64,000 nt of DNA from Oscillospiraceae bacterium (GCA_016298065.1 JAEDDN010000003.1:1-64000); one strand, 5' to 3'. Positions 25,917 through 35,339 are shown, counted from the stretch's first letter. Numbers and translations are program-made. The notes: generated by a model from the letters alone, not told the origin.

Positions 25917-26588
25917 ATGCCTAAAATATTAGTGGTAGACGACGAAGCGGGTATAAGAGATATTATAAGACAGTATGTCGAGTTTGAGGGCTTTGAGTTT
26001 TATGAGGCTTCCGACGGAGTTGAGGCTTACGATATGGCAAAGGCAAACGAATTTGACCTTATTTTGCTTGATGTTATGATGCCACGCTCGGACGGAATAA
26101 CAACGCTCAGAAGAATAAGAGAATTTTCCGACGTGCCGGTTATACTGCTCACCGCTAAAGGCGAGGAATACGATAAGGTATTCGGCTTTGATTTGGGCGC
26201 AGACGATTATGTAGTAAAGCCTTTTTCGCCAAAAGAGCTTATGTCAAGAATAAAGGCTATATTAAAGCGTGTGAAAGGCCCTGCAAAGCAGGACGAGGTT
26301 TATACCTTTAAAACGCTTACGGTAAATCCGAAGTCTTACGAGATAAAAATTGACGATAAAAAGATAACGGTAACTCCAAAGGAATTTGAGCTTCTTTTGT
26401 ATTTTATAAACAACCAAAACACCGTTATCACAAGAGATGTGATTTTAAATAAAATATGGGGCTATGACTTTTTCGGCGACAGCAGAACGGTTGACACCCA
26501 TATAAAAATGTTAAGAAGTAATCTCGGTGAGTATAGAGATTTAATAAAAACAATTTGGGGCGTAGGTTATAAGTATGAGGAGTATTAG
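25917..26588 (+). CDS. Two-component response regulator, OmpR/PhoB family
   Basis: A 223-residue regulator. The receiver domain (1-118) has the phosphoacceptor Asp52 in LLDVMMPRSDG, acidic residues VVDDE at 7-10 and Lys in DYVVKPF. A winged-helix DNA-binding domain follows (about 128-222, TPKEFELLLYFINN and GYKYEE). It overlaps the histidine kinase gene by 14 bp, so the two form an operon. The signal and targets are not visible from sequence. Confidence 0.93.
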   Translation: MPKILVVDDEAGIRDIIRQYVEFEGFEFYEASDGVEAYDMAKANEFDLILLDVMMPRSDGITTLRRIREFSDVPVILLTAKGEEYDKVFGFDLGADDYVVKPFSPKELMSRIKAILKRVKGPAKQDEVYTFKTLTVNPKSYEIKIDDKKITVTPKEFELLLYFINNQNTVITRDVILNKIWGYDFFGDSRTVDTHIKMLRSNLGEYRDLIKTIWGVGYKYEEY

Positions 26589-28017
26589 ACTTAAACTGTG
26601 GCTTTCTATAGTAGGCGTAGCCGCTTTAGTGCTGGCACTTATTTGGATAAGTCAGGTAGTACTGCTTGAAAACTTTTATCTTGGGCAAAAAAAGAACCAA
26701 ATAATAATTGACGCAAAACAAATTGTAAAGCTCATAGACGAAGACAGCGAAGATATGGAATCCATAACCGATTTTGACAATATGCAGTGTATGGAGGAAA
26801 TTATAGAGCTTGCCGAGAGCAATCATTACTTTATTCAGTTTTCCGATATAAACGGCAATCCGCTTTATGCGCTTAATACTCTCGGTAACGGCGGCGTGCT
26901 GGAAGGCGACAGAAACTTTGCCGTAAGAGGTAATGTTATAAATAATATGCTTCAAAGTGACGAGGAGTTTTTCTTAGAGGAAAATTTAAACTCTCAGTAC
27001 GGTAAAAAATCTTATATTGTTACCACTATGCATCAAACTGATGACATAAGCTATATACTTATGGTGGAATCGGAGCTTGCCCCCGTACACGAGGCGGTAT
27101 CTACAATTAAAACTCAACTTATATATATATCGGTATTTTTAATTTTAATAGCTACCGTTGTGGCACTTTTAATATCATTTAACATCACTAAGCCCATAAA
27201 GAAAATTTCAAACGCCGCAAGAGAGGTTGCCGACGGCAATCTTGATGTAAGGGTTAAGGTTAAGTCAAAAGATGAAATCGGAAAATTAGCCGACGACTTT
27301 AATATAATGACTAAGGAAATCTCAAAGGCAAGCACTCTGCAAAGGGAACTTGTAGCCAATGTATCTCACGACATACGCACTCCGCTTACAATGATAAAGG
27401 GTTATGCCGAAGCGATAAGAGATTTAACAGGCGACAACAAGGAAGTAAGAGATACCCAGCTTGGCATTATAATCGAGGAAAGCAATCGTTTAAATGTACT
27501 GGTAAACGATATTTTAGACCTTTCAAAGCTTCAGGCAGGGCAACAACAGCTTAAATTTACCGAATTCGATATAGCTAAAAAGCTAAGGGATATAATAAAT
27601 CGTTACAGTCTTTTGGAGGATACCCAAAATTATACCTTTAAATTAACTGCTCCCGACAGCTTTATTATCTATGCGGACGAGGTTAAAATTGACCAGGTTA
27701 TCTATAACATTTTAAATAACGCCGTAAACCACACAGGCGCAGATAAGCTTGTATCGGTTGTTATGGAAGCAGAGGATAACACCGCCGTAATCAAAATTAT
27801 CGACACAGGTAAGGGTATAGAGCCAGAGCACATACCGCTTATCTGGGACAGATACTATAAGCCTTATAAAAAAGGCGACCGCAAGGGTATGGGTACAGGG
27901 CTTGGACTTTCGATAGTTAAAGCGATACTCACGGCACACAACCTTAACTTCGGCGTTGACAGCGTAGTCGGAGAGGGAAGCTGTTTCTGGTTTGAGGTAA
28001 AAGGCGTAGAAAAATAA
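26575..28017 (+). CDS. Membrane sensor histidine kinase
   Basis: A 480-residue kinase. TM1 is at about residues 8-30, then an extracytoplasmic sensor region of about 150 residues, TM2 at about 181-203, and HAMP (203-255, SFNITKPIKKISNAAREVAD). HisKA has phospho-His265 in NVSHDIRTPLT. HATPase_c shows N (NILNNAVNH), G1 (DTGKGI) and G2 (GMGTGLGLSI) boxes. It is complete and partners the overlapping response regulator. The sensed ligand is unknown; the layout resembles envelope-sensing kinases. Confidence 0.93.
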   Translation: MRSIRLKLWLSIVGVAALVLALIWISQVVLLENFYLGQKKNQIIIDAKQIVKLIDEDSEDMESITDFDNMQCMEEIIELAESNHYFIQFSDINGNPLYALNTLGNGGVLEGDRNFAVRGNVINNMLQSDEEFFLEENLNSQYGKKSYIVTTMHQTDDISYILMVESELAPVHEAVSTIKTQLIYISVFLILIATVVALLISFNITKPIKKISNAAREVADGNLDVRVKVKSKDEIGKLADDFNIMTKEISKASTLQRELVANVSHDIRTPLTMIKGYAEAIRDLTGDNKEVRDTQLGIIIEESNRLNVLVNDILDLSKLQAGQQQLKFTEFDIAKKLRDIINRYSLLEDTQNYTFKLTAPDSFIIYADEVKIDQVIYNILNNAVNHTGADKLVSVVMEAEDNTAVIKIIDTGKGIEPEHIPLIWDRYYKPYKKGDRKGMGTGLGLSIVKAILTAHNLNFGVDSVVGEGSCFWFEVKGVEK

Positions 28018-28036
28018 AGACATTTCAGTAAAAATT

Positions 28037-28077
28037 AAAAAAGTGATAGCCTTTATTTATAAGGCTATCACTTTTTT
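28037..28077 (+). terminator. Terminator after the two-component operon
   Basis: AAAAAGTGATAGCCTT pairs with AAGGCTATCACTTTTT, with a T-run. Confidence 0.9.
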
Positions 28078-28149
28078 GTAAAATATTGTATATATGCACA
28101 TATAGCTTATAAAAAATTCGGGTAAATATCCGATATTTGTGTTATTTGG

Positions 28150-28178
28150 TTGACGTTTTTAGCAACATTTAGTATTAT
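28150..28178 (+). promoter_or_regulatory. Promoter of rpe
   Basis: TTGACG, a 17-bp spacer and TATTAT, about 90 bp before rpe. Confidence 0.65.
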
Positions 28179-28269
28179 TAAATTAAGTATAATATTTGGC
28201 TTATGTTATTGTTTTTACGCTAAATAACAAAGCATTGGATATAAAAATATATCGTACGGAAGTGATATT

Positions 28270-28911
28270 GTGATAAAAATTTCGCCGTCTATACTGGCCG
28301 CTGATTTTTCAAATCTTCAGCGTGATATATCAAAGGTAAAAAACGCTACTATGCTTCATATCGACGTAATGGACGGGCATTTTGTTCCAAATATAAGCGT
28401 GGGAGTACCTGTAGTTAAAAGTATACGCAACTTCACCGATATGTTCTTGGACGTACATTTGATGATAACAAATCCGCTTGATTATATTGAGGCCTTTTGT
28501 AACGCCGGCGCAGATTCTGTGTGCTTTCATCTTGAGGCTGAGAGCGATGTAACTAAAACGATAGAAAAAATTAAATCCTTTAATAAGCGTGCGGCTTTGG
28601 CAATAAAGCCCGATACACCTGCCGAAGCGGTTTTCCCGTTTGTAAAAAATCTCGATATGGTACTGGTTATGACGGTAGAGCCGGGCTTTGGCGGACAGAG
28701 CTTTATGGAAAAAACGCTTCCGAAAATAACGGCTGTCAGGGAATATGCAAATAAAGTAAACCCGGCACTTGACATTCAGGTGGACGGAGGCATCAATTTT
28801 GATACGGCAAAAAAAGTCATATCGGCAGGCAGTAACGTCTTAGTTGCTGGCTCGTTTGTATTTAAAAGCGAAAATCCGTCCGAAACGGTAGATAAGCTTT
28901 TAAAGCTTTAG
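28270..28911 (+). CDS. rpe: Ribulose-phosphate 3-epimerase
   Basis: Interconverts ribulose-5-phosphate and xylulose-5-phosphate in the pentose phosphate pathway. It is a 213-residue TIM barrel with ISPSILAADFSNL at the start, HIDVMDGHFVPNISVG near residue 33, HLMITNPLDYIE near 65, MTVEPGFGGQSF near 137 and the phosphate loops QVDGGI and AGSFVF. The GTG start lies 4 bases after GGAAGTGA. Its TAG stop overlaps the convergent mecA stop by 4 bp. Confidence 0.96.
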   Translation: MIKISPSILAADFSNLQRDISKVKNATMLHIDVMDGHFVPNISVGVPVVKSIRNFTDMFLDVHLMITNPLDYIEAFCNAGADSVCFHLEAESDVTKTIEKIKSFNKRAALAIKPDTPAEAVFPFVKNLDMVLVMTVEPGFGGQSFMEKTLPKITAVREYANKVNPALDIQVDGGINFDTAKKVISAGSNVLVAGSFVFKSENPSETVDKLLKL

Positions 28912-29489
28912 CATAGATATTTTATTATTGTTTCAAGGGCGTTTTCGTTTATGATTTCTTTGCCCTGTTCCTTTGTAAATTCACCTAAGATACTGCCTCT
29001 GCCTAAAAAGAGTGCGTATTCTGTAGCGAGCGATATTATCTTTTTTTCCATACGGCAAAAGGTATATATTAAAAGGCGGTATTTGCCGTCTATAAGGTAA
29101 AGCGAGCTTTTGGCGATAACGTGATTATATCTTTGTTGCAGTCTTTTTGCGAGGCTTTGCAGCGAATGTAAATTATCTGCCTCAAAAATTAAAGGCGTGT
29201 CAAAGCTTTGAGGCTTGCTTTGAGCCAAAGGAGAGTCATTTATTATTTCAACAATGTTTATATACATAACAAGGCCGCCGTCAAGATACGGAAACGCCTC
29301 TATATAAAGCTTGTTTGAGGCAGGGTTAAAATCGGATTTAAGGTTTACCTTTCCGATTATATCAAAGATAAATTGTCTTGTGGATTTATCGTTATAGTCC
29401 ATTTGGCTGTAGCTTAAATCATAATCAGCGACATCCTGTGCGCTTAATAATATTTTTACGGTTCTCTCGTCGAGTCTTTCTATTTTCAA
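28908..29489 (-). CDS. mecA: Adaptor protein MecA
   Basis: Adaptor that delivers substrates to ClpC-ClpP. The 193 residues have the N-terminal substrate-binding region (MKIERLDERTVKILLSAQDV), a variable middle and the conserved C-terminal ClpC-binding domain (LYLIDGKYRLLIYT, then ATEYALFLGRGSILGEFTKE). Clostridial forms of this length are common. It is convergent with rpe, with overlapping stops. Confidence 0.85.
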   Translation of the reverse strand: MKIERLDERTVKILLSAQDVADYDLSYSQMDYNDKSTRQFIFDIIGKVNLKSDFNPASNKLYIEAFPYLDGGLVMYINIVEIINDSPLAQSKPQSFDTPLIFEADNLHSLQSLAKRLQQRYNHVIAKSSLYLIDGKYRLLIYTFCRMEKKIISLATEYALFLGRGSILGEFTKEQGKEIINENALETIIKYLC

Positions 29490-29646
29490 GAAGGCTGCCC
29501 CCTTAACTTTCGTTTAATACAGTATATTATTTTGCGGGCTAAAGGCTACACAGTATAATTTAAAGCGCTGATTTATAACTGAGGATATATTTTTAAAAAA
29601 CGGTATCACTTGCCGCAAAAATAAAAGTGAAAGAACGGAGATTTAT

Positions 29647-30633
29647 ATGAGTAATAACTTATCGGGCACAAATAAACAGGTGAATATACTGTTTTGTCTT
29701 TGCGCTCTTATTATAGTTCCTATATATCTATATGGCATAAGACCTGTCCTTATTTCGTTAGTTGCGGTTGTAACTGCGCTTATATGTGACATTGTCTGCC
29801 GACAGATTTTTGATTTAAAAAAGCAGAAAATGGATCTCTCGTCGGTAATAACGGCGCTGATTATATCGCTTTCAATGTCGGCGAGTGTCAACTACTTTGC
29901 GGTAGTAATTGCGACTGTAAGCGGCATTTTAATCGGCAAATATGTTTTCGGCGGTTCGGGGCACAATATATTTAATCCGGCAGCACTCGGTATTGCAGTT
30001 GCGGCAATATCCTTTCCCGAAAATGTGCTCACCTATCCCGCAGTAGGCGCTTGGGGAGTTAACGCAAACTTAGGCGGAGAAGGGGATATAATCTATCAGT
30101 CCTCCTTTGCCAGCATTTTAAATGTCGGAGGGACTCCCAAAACGTCGCTTTTTGATATAGCTCTCGGCAATTTTGCAGGCCCTATGGGTACGACCTGTAT
30201 GCTTGTTATTTTGGTTATAATGATTTATTTACTTGGAAGAAAGATAATTCCGTGGCAGATAGTATTAACTTCACTTGCAACCTCGGCAGTCTTTGCGTTT
30301 ATTTTCCCGAGATTGTCGACAGGCAGAGTAAATTCGGTAATCTTTGAGCTTGCCTCGGGCATTATGCTATTTGGCTTTGTGTTTTTGGCTTGCGACGAAA
30401 CTACCTCTCCGAAAACAGGTTGGGGACAGGTGTTTTTCGGGTTTAGCTTAGCACTGGCAACGATGATTTTTAAAACTGTCGGTTCAACCGTAACAGAGGT
30501 CGAAATAGTATTTGTTATTTTGCTTGTAAACGCCTTGTCGGAGCAGTTTGACGTGCTTGCAAAGCATTTAACAAATCGTTTTAGCGTTTTGCGCTTTGAA
30601 AAATTTAAAAAGGGCGGTGACTTAAATGTTTAA
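29647..30633 (+). CDS. rnfD: RnfD/NqrB-like membrane subunit (electron transport complex D)
   Basis: A 328-residue polytopic membrane protein of the RnfD/NqrB family with about ten hydrophobic segments and the GHNIFNPAALGIA signature near residue 105. In working Rnf complexes RnfD carries covalent FMN on a Thr in an S-G-A-T motif. Here the matching site reads NVGGTP (Thr163): the Thr is present but the preceding Ser and Ala are not, so ApbE-type flavinylation is doubtful. It overlaps rnfE by 8 bp and is the first gene of an unusual D-E-A trio without rnfC, rnfG or rnfB. The family is clear, the redox function is not. Confidence 0.85.
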   Translation: MSNNLSGTNKQVNILFCLCALIIVPIYLYGIRPVLISLVAVVTALICDIVCRQIFDLKKQKMDLSSVITALIISLSMSASVNYFAVVIATVSGILIGKYVFGGSGHNIFNPAALGIAVAAISFPENVLTYPAVGAWGVNANLGGEGDIIYQSSFASILNVGGTPKTSLFDIALGNFAGPMGTTCMLVILVIMIYLLGRKIIPWQIVLTSLATSAVFAFIFPRLSTGRVNSVIFELASGIMLFGFVFLACDETTSPKTGWGQVFFGFSLALATMIFKTVGSTVTEVEIVFVILLVNALSEQFDVLAKHLTNRFSVLRFEKFKKGGDLNV

Positions 30634-31258
30634 AGCCTTTTATAAAAGAAATAAAAAGTTTTTTAAAAAATACGATTCTATAATCACCAATAATACCGTA
30701 CTTATCGAGGGGCTTGTTATAGCGCCTGTAATAGTCGGCGCAAACACCTTTTTAAACGGCCTTATTTTAGCGATAAGCTTTATGGTAATAACCTTTCTTA
30801 CGGTGTTTATCTCCTCGTTTATTCCTAAGTCAATACCGTATACCATAAGGGTTATTATGTATACGCTTATAGCGTCTTTAATATTTATACCTACGGCTAT
30901 TATTCTTGACAAAACTTTCCCAGAGCAGATATATAAGGTCGGCATATTCTTGCCGCTTATGGTTACCAATTCACTTATAGTAACAAAGAGTGAAACAAGA
31001 TTTTTTAGAGAGTCTAAAATCCATATGTTTTTGGATCTACTAAATCATACGATAGGCTTTTTTGCCGTAATAATTATTGTCGGTGCAATAAGGGAAACGC
31101 TCGGCAACAATACCTTTATGGGAAATCCCGTTAATATCCCGTTTAAGCTGTCGATACTTATGCTTCCTTACGGCGGCTTTGTGTTAGTCGGATTTTTATC
31201 CGCTTTAATTCATAAATTTAACTCTTATCTAAAATCACCGATTAAAAAAGAAGAATAA
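30626..31258 (+). CDS. rnfE: RnfE/NqrD-like membrane subunit lacking cysteines
   Basis: A 210-residue six-helix membrane protein of the RnfA/RnfE (NqrD/NqrE) family; VIVGANTFLNGLILA, GIFLPLMVTN and GAIRETLGN are family blocks. In characterised complexes two Cys of this subunit (in LGLCP and TNC) bind a shared [2Fe-2S] cluster. Here these positions are Ala33 and Ser116, and the whole protein has no Cys at all. It therefore cannot supply its half of the cluster. It lies between rnfD (overlap 8 bp) and rnfA (gap 41 bp). Confidence 0.85.
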   Translation: MFKAFYKRNKKFFKKYDSIITNNTVLIEGLVIAPVIVGANTFLNGLILAISFMVITFLTVFISSFIPKSIPYTIRVIMYTLIASLIFIPTAIILDKTFPEQIYKVGIFLPLMVTNSLIVTKSETRFFRESKIHMFLDLLNHTIGFFAVIIIVGAIRETLGNNTFMGNPVNIPFKLSILMLPYGGFVLVGFLSALIHKFNSYLKSPIKKEE

Positions 31259-31299
31259 TCTTAAATTTTTTCGTAAAGCAAAAAGGACGGTAAAAGTTT

Positions 31300-31911
31300 A
31301 TGTTAAATACAATCCTTTCGGGTGCGGGTCAGATGTTCGGATATGCCTTAGTCGCAATCTTTATTGAAAACACAATACTTTCCAGAGCGCTCGGCACATC
31401 TACTTCGCTTTGGACCATAAGGAAAAAATATAGCATATTACTATTCGGCGCAGTATTAACCATCATCACGACGGTCACCTCTGCTTTGGCATATGCCTTG
31501 CAGCCGTTTATTAAGTCGTTAAATAACAGCTATTATGTTTTGCCGCTTATTTATGTGGCAATAATAAGCGTAGTTTATATTTTAATGTTACTTATAACAA
31601 ATAGGTTAAAGCTAAAGCAAAAGAAAACCATACGCATTTTTATTCACAGATGCGCCTTTAACTGCGCCGTTTTGGGCGGACTGCTTTTAAGCACACAGGC
31701 GAATTTGTCGCTTCTGGGGTTTATAGGCTTCGGCATAGGCACAGGTATAGGCTTTACTCTTGCTACGGCGCTTATTGACTTTAATCACGACAAGCTTCAC
31801 GGTGAGCATATTTCAAAAGCCTTCAGAGGCTTTCCCGCAATACTTATATATATAGGTATTTTATCGCTTGCGGTTTACGGTATGATAGGCGGCCACGAAC
31901 TGCCGATTTAA
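31300..31911 (+). CDS. rnfA: RnfA/NqrE-like membrane subunit with one cluster cysteine lost
   Basis: A 203-residue six-helix membrane protein of the RnfA family (IENTILSRALG near residue 22, FNCAVLGG near 120). The second cluster Cys is present (Cys122, with an extra Cys118 beside it), but the first position (LGLCP in relatives) is Ser34 in LGTSTSL. Together with RnfE, three of the four usual [2Fe-2S] ligands are missing. ATG follows AAAAAGGACGG. It is the last gene of the trio. A putative secreted glycoside hydrolase gene follows 33 bp later and may share the transcript. Confidence 0.85.
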   Translation: MLNTILSGAGQMFGYALVAIFIENTILSRALGTSTSLWTIRKKYSILLFGAVLTIITTVTSALAYALQPFIKSLNNSYYVLPLIYVAIISVVYILMLLITNRLKLKQKKTIRIFIHRCAFNCAVLGGLLLSTQANLSLLGFIGFGIGTGIGFTLATALIDFNHDKLHGEHISKAFRGFPAILIYIGILSLAVYGMIGGHELPI

Positions 31912-31944
31912 TTTAGTAAAACTTAAATTTATAAGGAGGAGCAA

Positions 31945-33078
31945 ATGGCTAAGGGCAAAAAGATTAAACGTTCTAACTATAGCTACAGAAGAAAAAAGCA
32001 TAAAGCACGCAAAAACATAATATTTATTTTTGTTGTAATACTTTTTGTCGCCCTCGGTTATTTCGGCGCAAAGTTTGTTTTTGGCAGAATCGCTCCCGAA
32101 AACGATAAAAAGGCTACCTCATCAGAAGTTGAGCTTACGTCTGAAGCTAATACCGAAGATGTTGCAGATAAACCTGCACCGAAAGACAGTATAAGCTTTA
32201 TAAATGCGTGCGTTATGTCTTATGAGCAGGTTTCGGATAGCGAAAGCTATCAAAGCTTTTTTGAAAAAGCCGCTAAGGACGGCTACACCGACGTAGTTAT
32301 TGACCTAAAGGACGAAAACGGTATTTTATATTATAAATCCGGTGTGGAGCTTGCGCTTTCAAAGGACGCCGTCAGCGATAATGCGGCGGATTTAAGTACG
32401 CTTATAGATATGGCTAAAGACGCAGGGCTTACTCCTATCGCACGAATAGTAACCTTGCAGGATAATATCGCTTCCTACGGCACAGACGCTACGTTTTTAT
32501 ATGATGATACAACCAGCCGTTGGCTTGACGGCGTTCCCGGCAACGGAGGCAAAGGCTGGTTAAACCCATATACGCAAAACGCAAGAAATTATATCGCTGA
32601 TCTTTGCACAGAGCTTTCAGGTGCAGGCTTTGAGACGATAATTCTCAATAAACTGCAGTTCCCGTCAAATATGTCGGCTCACACAAATACGCTTGATACT
32701 TCGGGTGCTTCAAAGTCCGAGATACTAAAAATACTTGTAGATGAGATAAGTGAAAAAACCGACGCTAAAATCATCTGTCAGTTTAATGCCGAAAGCTTTT
32801 TTGGCGAAAACACCGCTATTTACGGTGCAGAGCCGTTTAACATTACAAGCGGTGCGGTTTTGGCGGATATAGATACTCAAACGCTTTCTTCATATACCTT
32901 GCCTGATGAGCTTAAGGACATTGACTTTAATAATTTAACCGCTGACAGTTTAGGTGAATTTGCGGATTATATCTTAAAGACAAATGATGAAGTAATGTTT
33001 TATGCAGATAAAAACCTTGCCTTAGCCCTAAAAGAGCTTAGTGATAAGGGCAAGATTTACGGATTTGTCACAAAATAA
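31945..33078 (+). CDS. Membrane-anchored putative glycoside hydrolase (DUF4015-like)
   Basis: A 377-residue protein with a very basic N-terminus, one transmembrane helix (about residues 27-49) and a low-complexity acidic linker (to about 75). An extracellular TIM-barrel-like domain follows, resembling the DUF4015 putative glycosyl hydrolase family: YTDVVIDLKDENGILYY near residue 113, GLTPIARIVTLQDN near 160, WLDGVPGNGGKGWLNPY near 195 and INTSGAVLADID-like strands. The substrate is unknown. ATG follows AAGGAGGAG. It lies between rnfA and the phosphoglucomutase gene. Confidence 0.75.
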   Translation: MAKGKKIKRSNYSYRRKKHKARKNIIFIFVVILFVALGYFGAKFVFGRIAPENDKKATSSEVELTSEANTEDVADKPAPKDSISFINACVMSYEQVSDSESYQSFFEKAAKDGYTDVVIDLKDENGILYYKSGVELALSKDAVSDNAADLSTLIDMAKDAGLTPIARIVTLQDNIASYGTDATFLYDDTTSRWLDGVPGNGGKGWLNPYTQNARNYIADLCTELSGAGFETIILNKLQFPSNMSAHTNTLDTSGASKSEILKILVDEISEKTDAKIICQFNAESFFGENTAIYGAEPFNITSGAVLADIDTQTLSSYTLPDELKDIDFNNLTADSLGEFADYILKTNDEVMFYADKNLALALKELSDKGKIYGFVTK

Positions 33079-33121
33079 AGGGTTATCCTTTATGAATATA
33101 AATGTACGGAGGTAAAACACA

Positions 33122-34843
33122 ATGAATGAGATGAAACTTTATAAGCAGTGGACTGAGCAAAAGCTTGAGGACAGTGACCTTACTGAAGAATTAGCCGCTA
33201 TCGCAGGCGACACAGAAGGCATTAAGGATAGATTTTACAGAGAGCTTGCTTTCGGTACCGCAGGCCTTAGAGGTGTAATCGGCGCAGGTACCAACAGACT
33301 TAACATATACACAATCAGAAAAGCAACCCAGGGCTTTGCCGATTATATCAAGGAAAAATACGGCGAAAACACAAGCGTTGCGATAGGCTACGACAGCAGA
33401 ATAAAGTCTGACCTTTTTGCAAAGGAAACCGCCAAGGTACTTGCCGCAAACGGAATAAAGGCTATGATTTACGGTCAGCTTATGCCGGTACCGTGTCTTT
33501 CGTTTGCAGTAAGAGAGCTTAAATGTAAGGCGGGCGTTATGGTTACCGCAAGTCATAATCCTGCTAAGTATAACGGCTACAAGGTTTACGGCGACGACGG
33601 CTGTCAGATAACAACCGAAGGCGCAAATAAGGTTTTGGAAAACATAAATAAGGTCGATATGTTCGGCGGCGCTAAGGTAATGGATTACGACGAGGGCGTA
33701 AAGGCAGGACTTATCGAGGTTATCTCACAAGATGTAATCGACACATATCTTGACAGAGTAAAATCTCAGTCGATAAACGGCGACCTTTGCAAGAGTGCAA
33801 ACCTAAAGGTTATCTATACTCCTTTAAACGGAGCAGGTAACGTGCCGGTAAGGGCAATTCTAAAAAAGGTCGGCATTGATAACGTAATAGTAGTGCCCGA
33901 GCAGGAAAAACCCGACGGCAACTTCCCGACCTGCCCGTTCCCGAACCCTGAAATTGCACAGGCACTTGATCTCGGTATGAAGCTTTGCGCCGAAGAAAAA
34001 GGCGATTTGCTTTTGGCTACCGACCCTGACTGTGACCGTGTGGGTATTGCAGTGCCGGATAAAAACGGCGAGTACGTTTTAATAACCGGTAACGAAGTCG
34101 GCGCAATGCTTATGGAGTATATTTGCAGTCAGAGAATTAAAAAAGGCACTATGCCCGAAAATCCGGTTGCCATAAGTACGATTGTTTCAACTGCTATTGC
34201 AGGAAAAATTGCGAAAAAATACGGCGTTGAGTTTAGACAGGTGCTCACAGGCTTTAAGTTTATAGGCGAGCAGATTTTGTACTTGGAAAATGACGGTCAC
34301 CCCGAAAGATACATCTTCGGCTTTGAAGAAAGCTACGGTTATCTTATAGGTACTCACGCAAGAGATAAGGACGCCGTTGTAGCTTCTATGATGATTTGCG
34401 AAATGGCTGCTTACCTAAAATCTCAGGGTACTACTGTTTTGGAATTTTTGGACAGCATATATAAAGAGTACGGAAACTACCTGCACGTTCAGCAAAGCTT
34501 TACCTGCGAGGGCGCAGACGGTATGGCAAGAATGGCTCAGATTATGGCTGACCTTCAGAGCAATATACCGACTCAAATCGGCGGGCTTAAAGTGTTAAAG
34601 GTGGATAACTACATCACAAGAGAAAGCACCGATTTGGCTACAGGTCAAAAGAGCGCTATCACGCTTCCTAAATCAGATGTACTAAGCTTTATCTTAGAGG
34701 ATAACGCTACGGTAATTATCCGTCCGTCAGGCACAGAGCCGAAAATCAAGGCTTATTATACTACTGTGGCTGATACAAAACAAAAAGCCGCAGAGCTTCA
34801 AAAAACGCTTGCTGATGATTTTTCAAAGACAATGGGCTTTTAA
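33122..34843 (+). CDS. pgcA: Phosphoglucomutase/phosphomannomutase (alpha-D-phosphohexomutase)
   Basis: Interconverts glucose-1- and glucose-6-phosphate for UDP-glucose and polymer synthesis. The 573 residues have all four domain motifs: the phosphoserine loop TASHNPAKYNGYKVYG (near residue 143), the metal loop DPDCDRVGIA (near 303), the sugar loop FGFEESYGYL (near 400) and the phosphate loop IRPSGTEPKIKAYY (near 540). AFGTAGLRG near residue 43 is typical of the PgcA group. ATG follows ACGGAGG. Confidence 0.93.
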   Translation: MNEMKLYKQWTEQKLEDSDLTEELAAIAGDTEGIKDRFYRELAFGTAGLRGVIGAGTNRLNIYTIRKATQGFADYIKEKYGENTSVAIGYDSRIKSDLFAKETAKVLAANGIKAMIYGQLMPVPCLSFAVRELKCKAGVMVTASHNPAKYNGYKVYGDDGCQITTEGANKVLENINKVDMFGGAKVMDYDEGVKAGLIEVISQDVIDTYLDRVKSQSINGDLCKSANLKVIYTPLNGAGNVPVRAILKKVGIDNVIVVPEQEKPDGNFPTCPFPNPEIAQALDLGMKLCAEEKGDLLLATDPDCDRVGIAVPDKNGEYVLITGNEVGAMLMEYICSQRIKKGTMPENPVAISTIVSTAIAGKIAKKYGVEFRQVLTGFKFIGEQILYLENDGHPERYIFGFEESYGYLIGTHARDKDAVVASMMICEMAAYLKSQGTTVLEFLDSIYKEYGNYLHVQQSFTCEGADGMARMAQIMADLQSNIPTQIGGLKVLKVDNYITRESTDLATGQKSAITLPKSDVLSFILEDNATVIIRPSGTEPKIKAYYTTVADTKQKAAELQKTLADDFSKTMGF

Positions 34844-34868
34844 GCAGGTAAAAAGTTTAAAAAAATAC

Positions 34869-34897
34869 TTGCAATTTAAATGCTCTTATGTTATGAT
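34869..34897 (+). promoter_or_regulatory. Promoter of rpmE
   Basis: TTGCAA, a 17-bp spacer and TATGAT, about 130 bp before the L31 gene. The leader contains a hairpin (GCTGATA with TATCAGC, 34936-34957). Confidence 0.68.
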
Positions 34898-35028
34898 AAG
34901 AATTCGAGAGAGTGTAAATACCACTTTTTCGGTAGGCTGATATTATCTCATATCAGCTTAGATATATCTTACGAAATGATGGCAAAATCTATCGTTTCAA
35001 CAATAAGATTGGTGAGGTGAATTTAACC

Positions 35029-35229
35029 ATGAAGGAAAATATCCATCCTAAGTATGAAGAAACTACAATCACTTGTGCTTGTGGTGAGGTAATCAAAACT
35101 CGTTCTACAAAAAGCGATATTAAAGTCGAGATTTGTTCAAAGTGTCATCCGTTCTTCACAGGTAAACAAAAACTTGTTGATACGGGCGGTCGTGTTGACA
35201 GATTTAAGAAACGTTACGGTATGAAATAA
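35029..35229 (+). CDS. rpmE: 50S ribosomal protein L31, zinc-binding form
   Basis: A 66-residue ribosomal protein. The Cys pairs CACGE and CSKCHPFFTGKQK mark the zinc-binding (C+) form. Start at ATG 35029, after GGTGAGGTGA; a longer ORF to 35017 is not needed. It has its own promoter, a leader hairpin and a terminator, as often seen for autoregulated L31. Confidence 0.96.
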   Translation: MKENIHPKYEETTITCACGEVIKTRSTKSDIKVEICSKCHPFFTGKQKLVDTGGRVDRFKKRYGMK

Positions 35230-35255
35230 ATCCCGTAGCTTTGAATGAGATTTTT

Positions 35256-35322
35256 TAAGGCGGTGCGTAGGTTTTAAGCTTTGGCTTTTTACTGCGTATC
35301 GCCTTTAAGCTTTTTATTTTTA
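35256..35322 (+). terminator. Terminator after rpmE
   Basis: A long imperfect stem (AAGGCGGTGCGTAG with CTGCGTATCGCCTT) followed by TAAGCTTTTTATTTTT. Confidence 0.75.
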
Positions 35323-35339
35323 TAAGGGCGGTGAGCATT

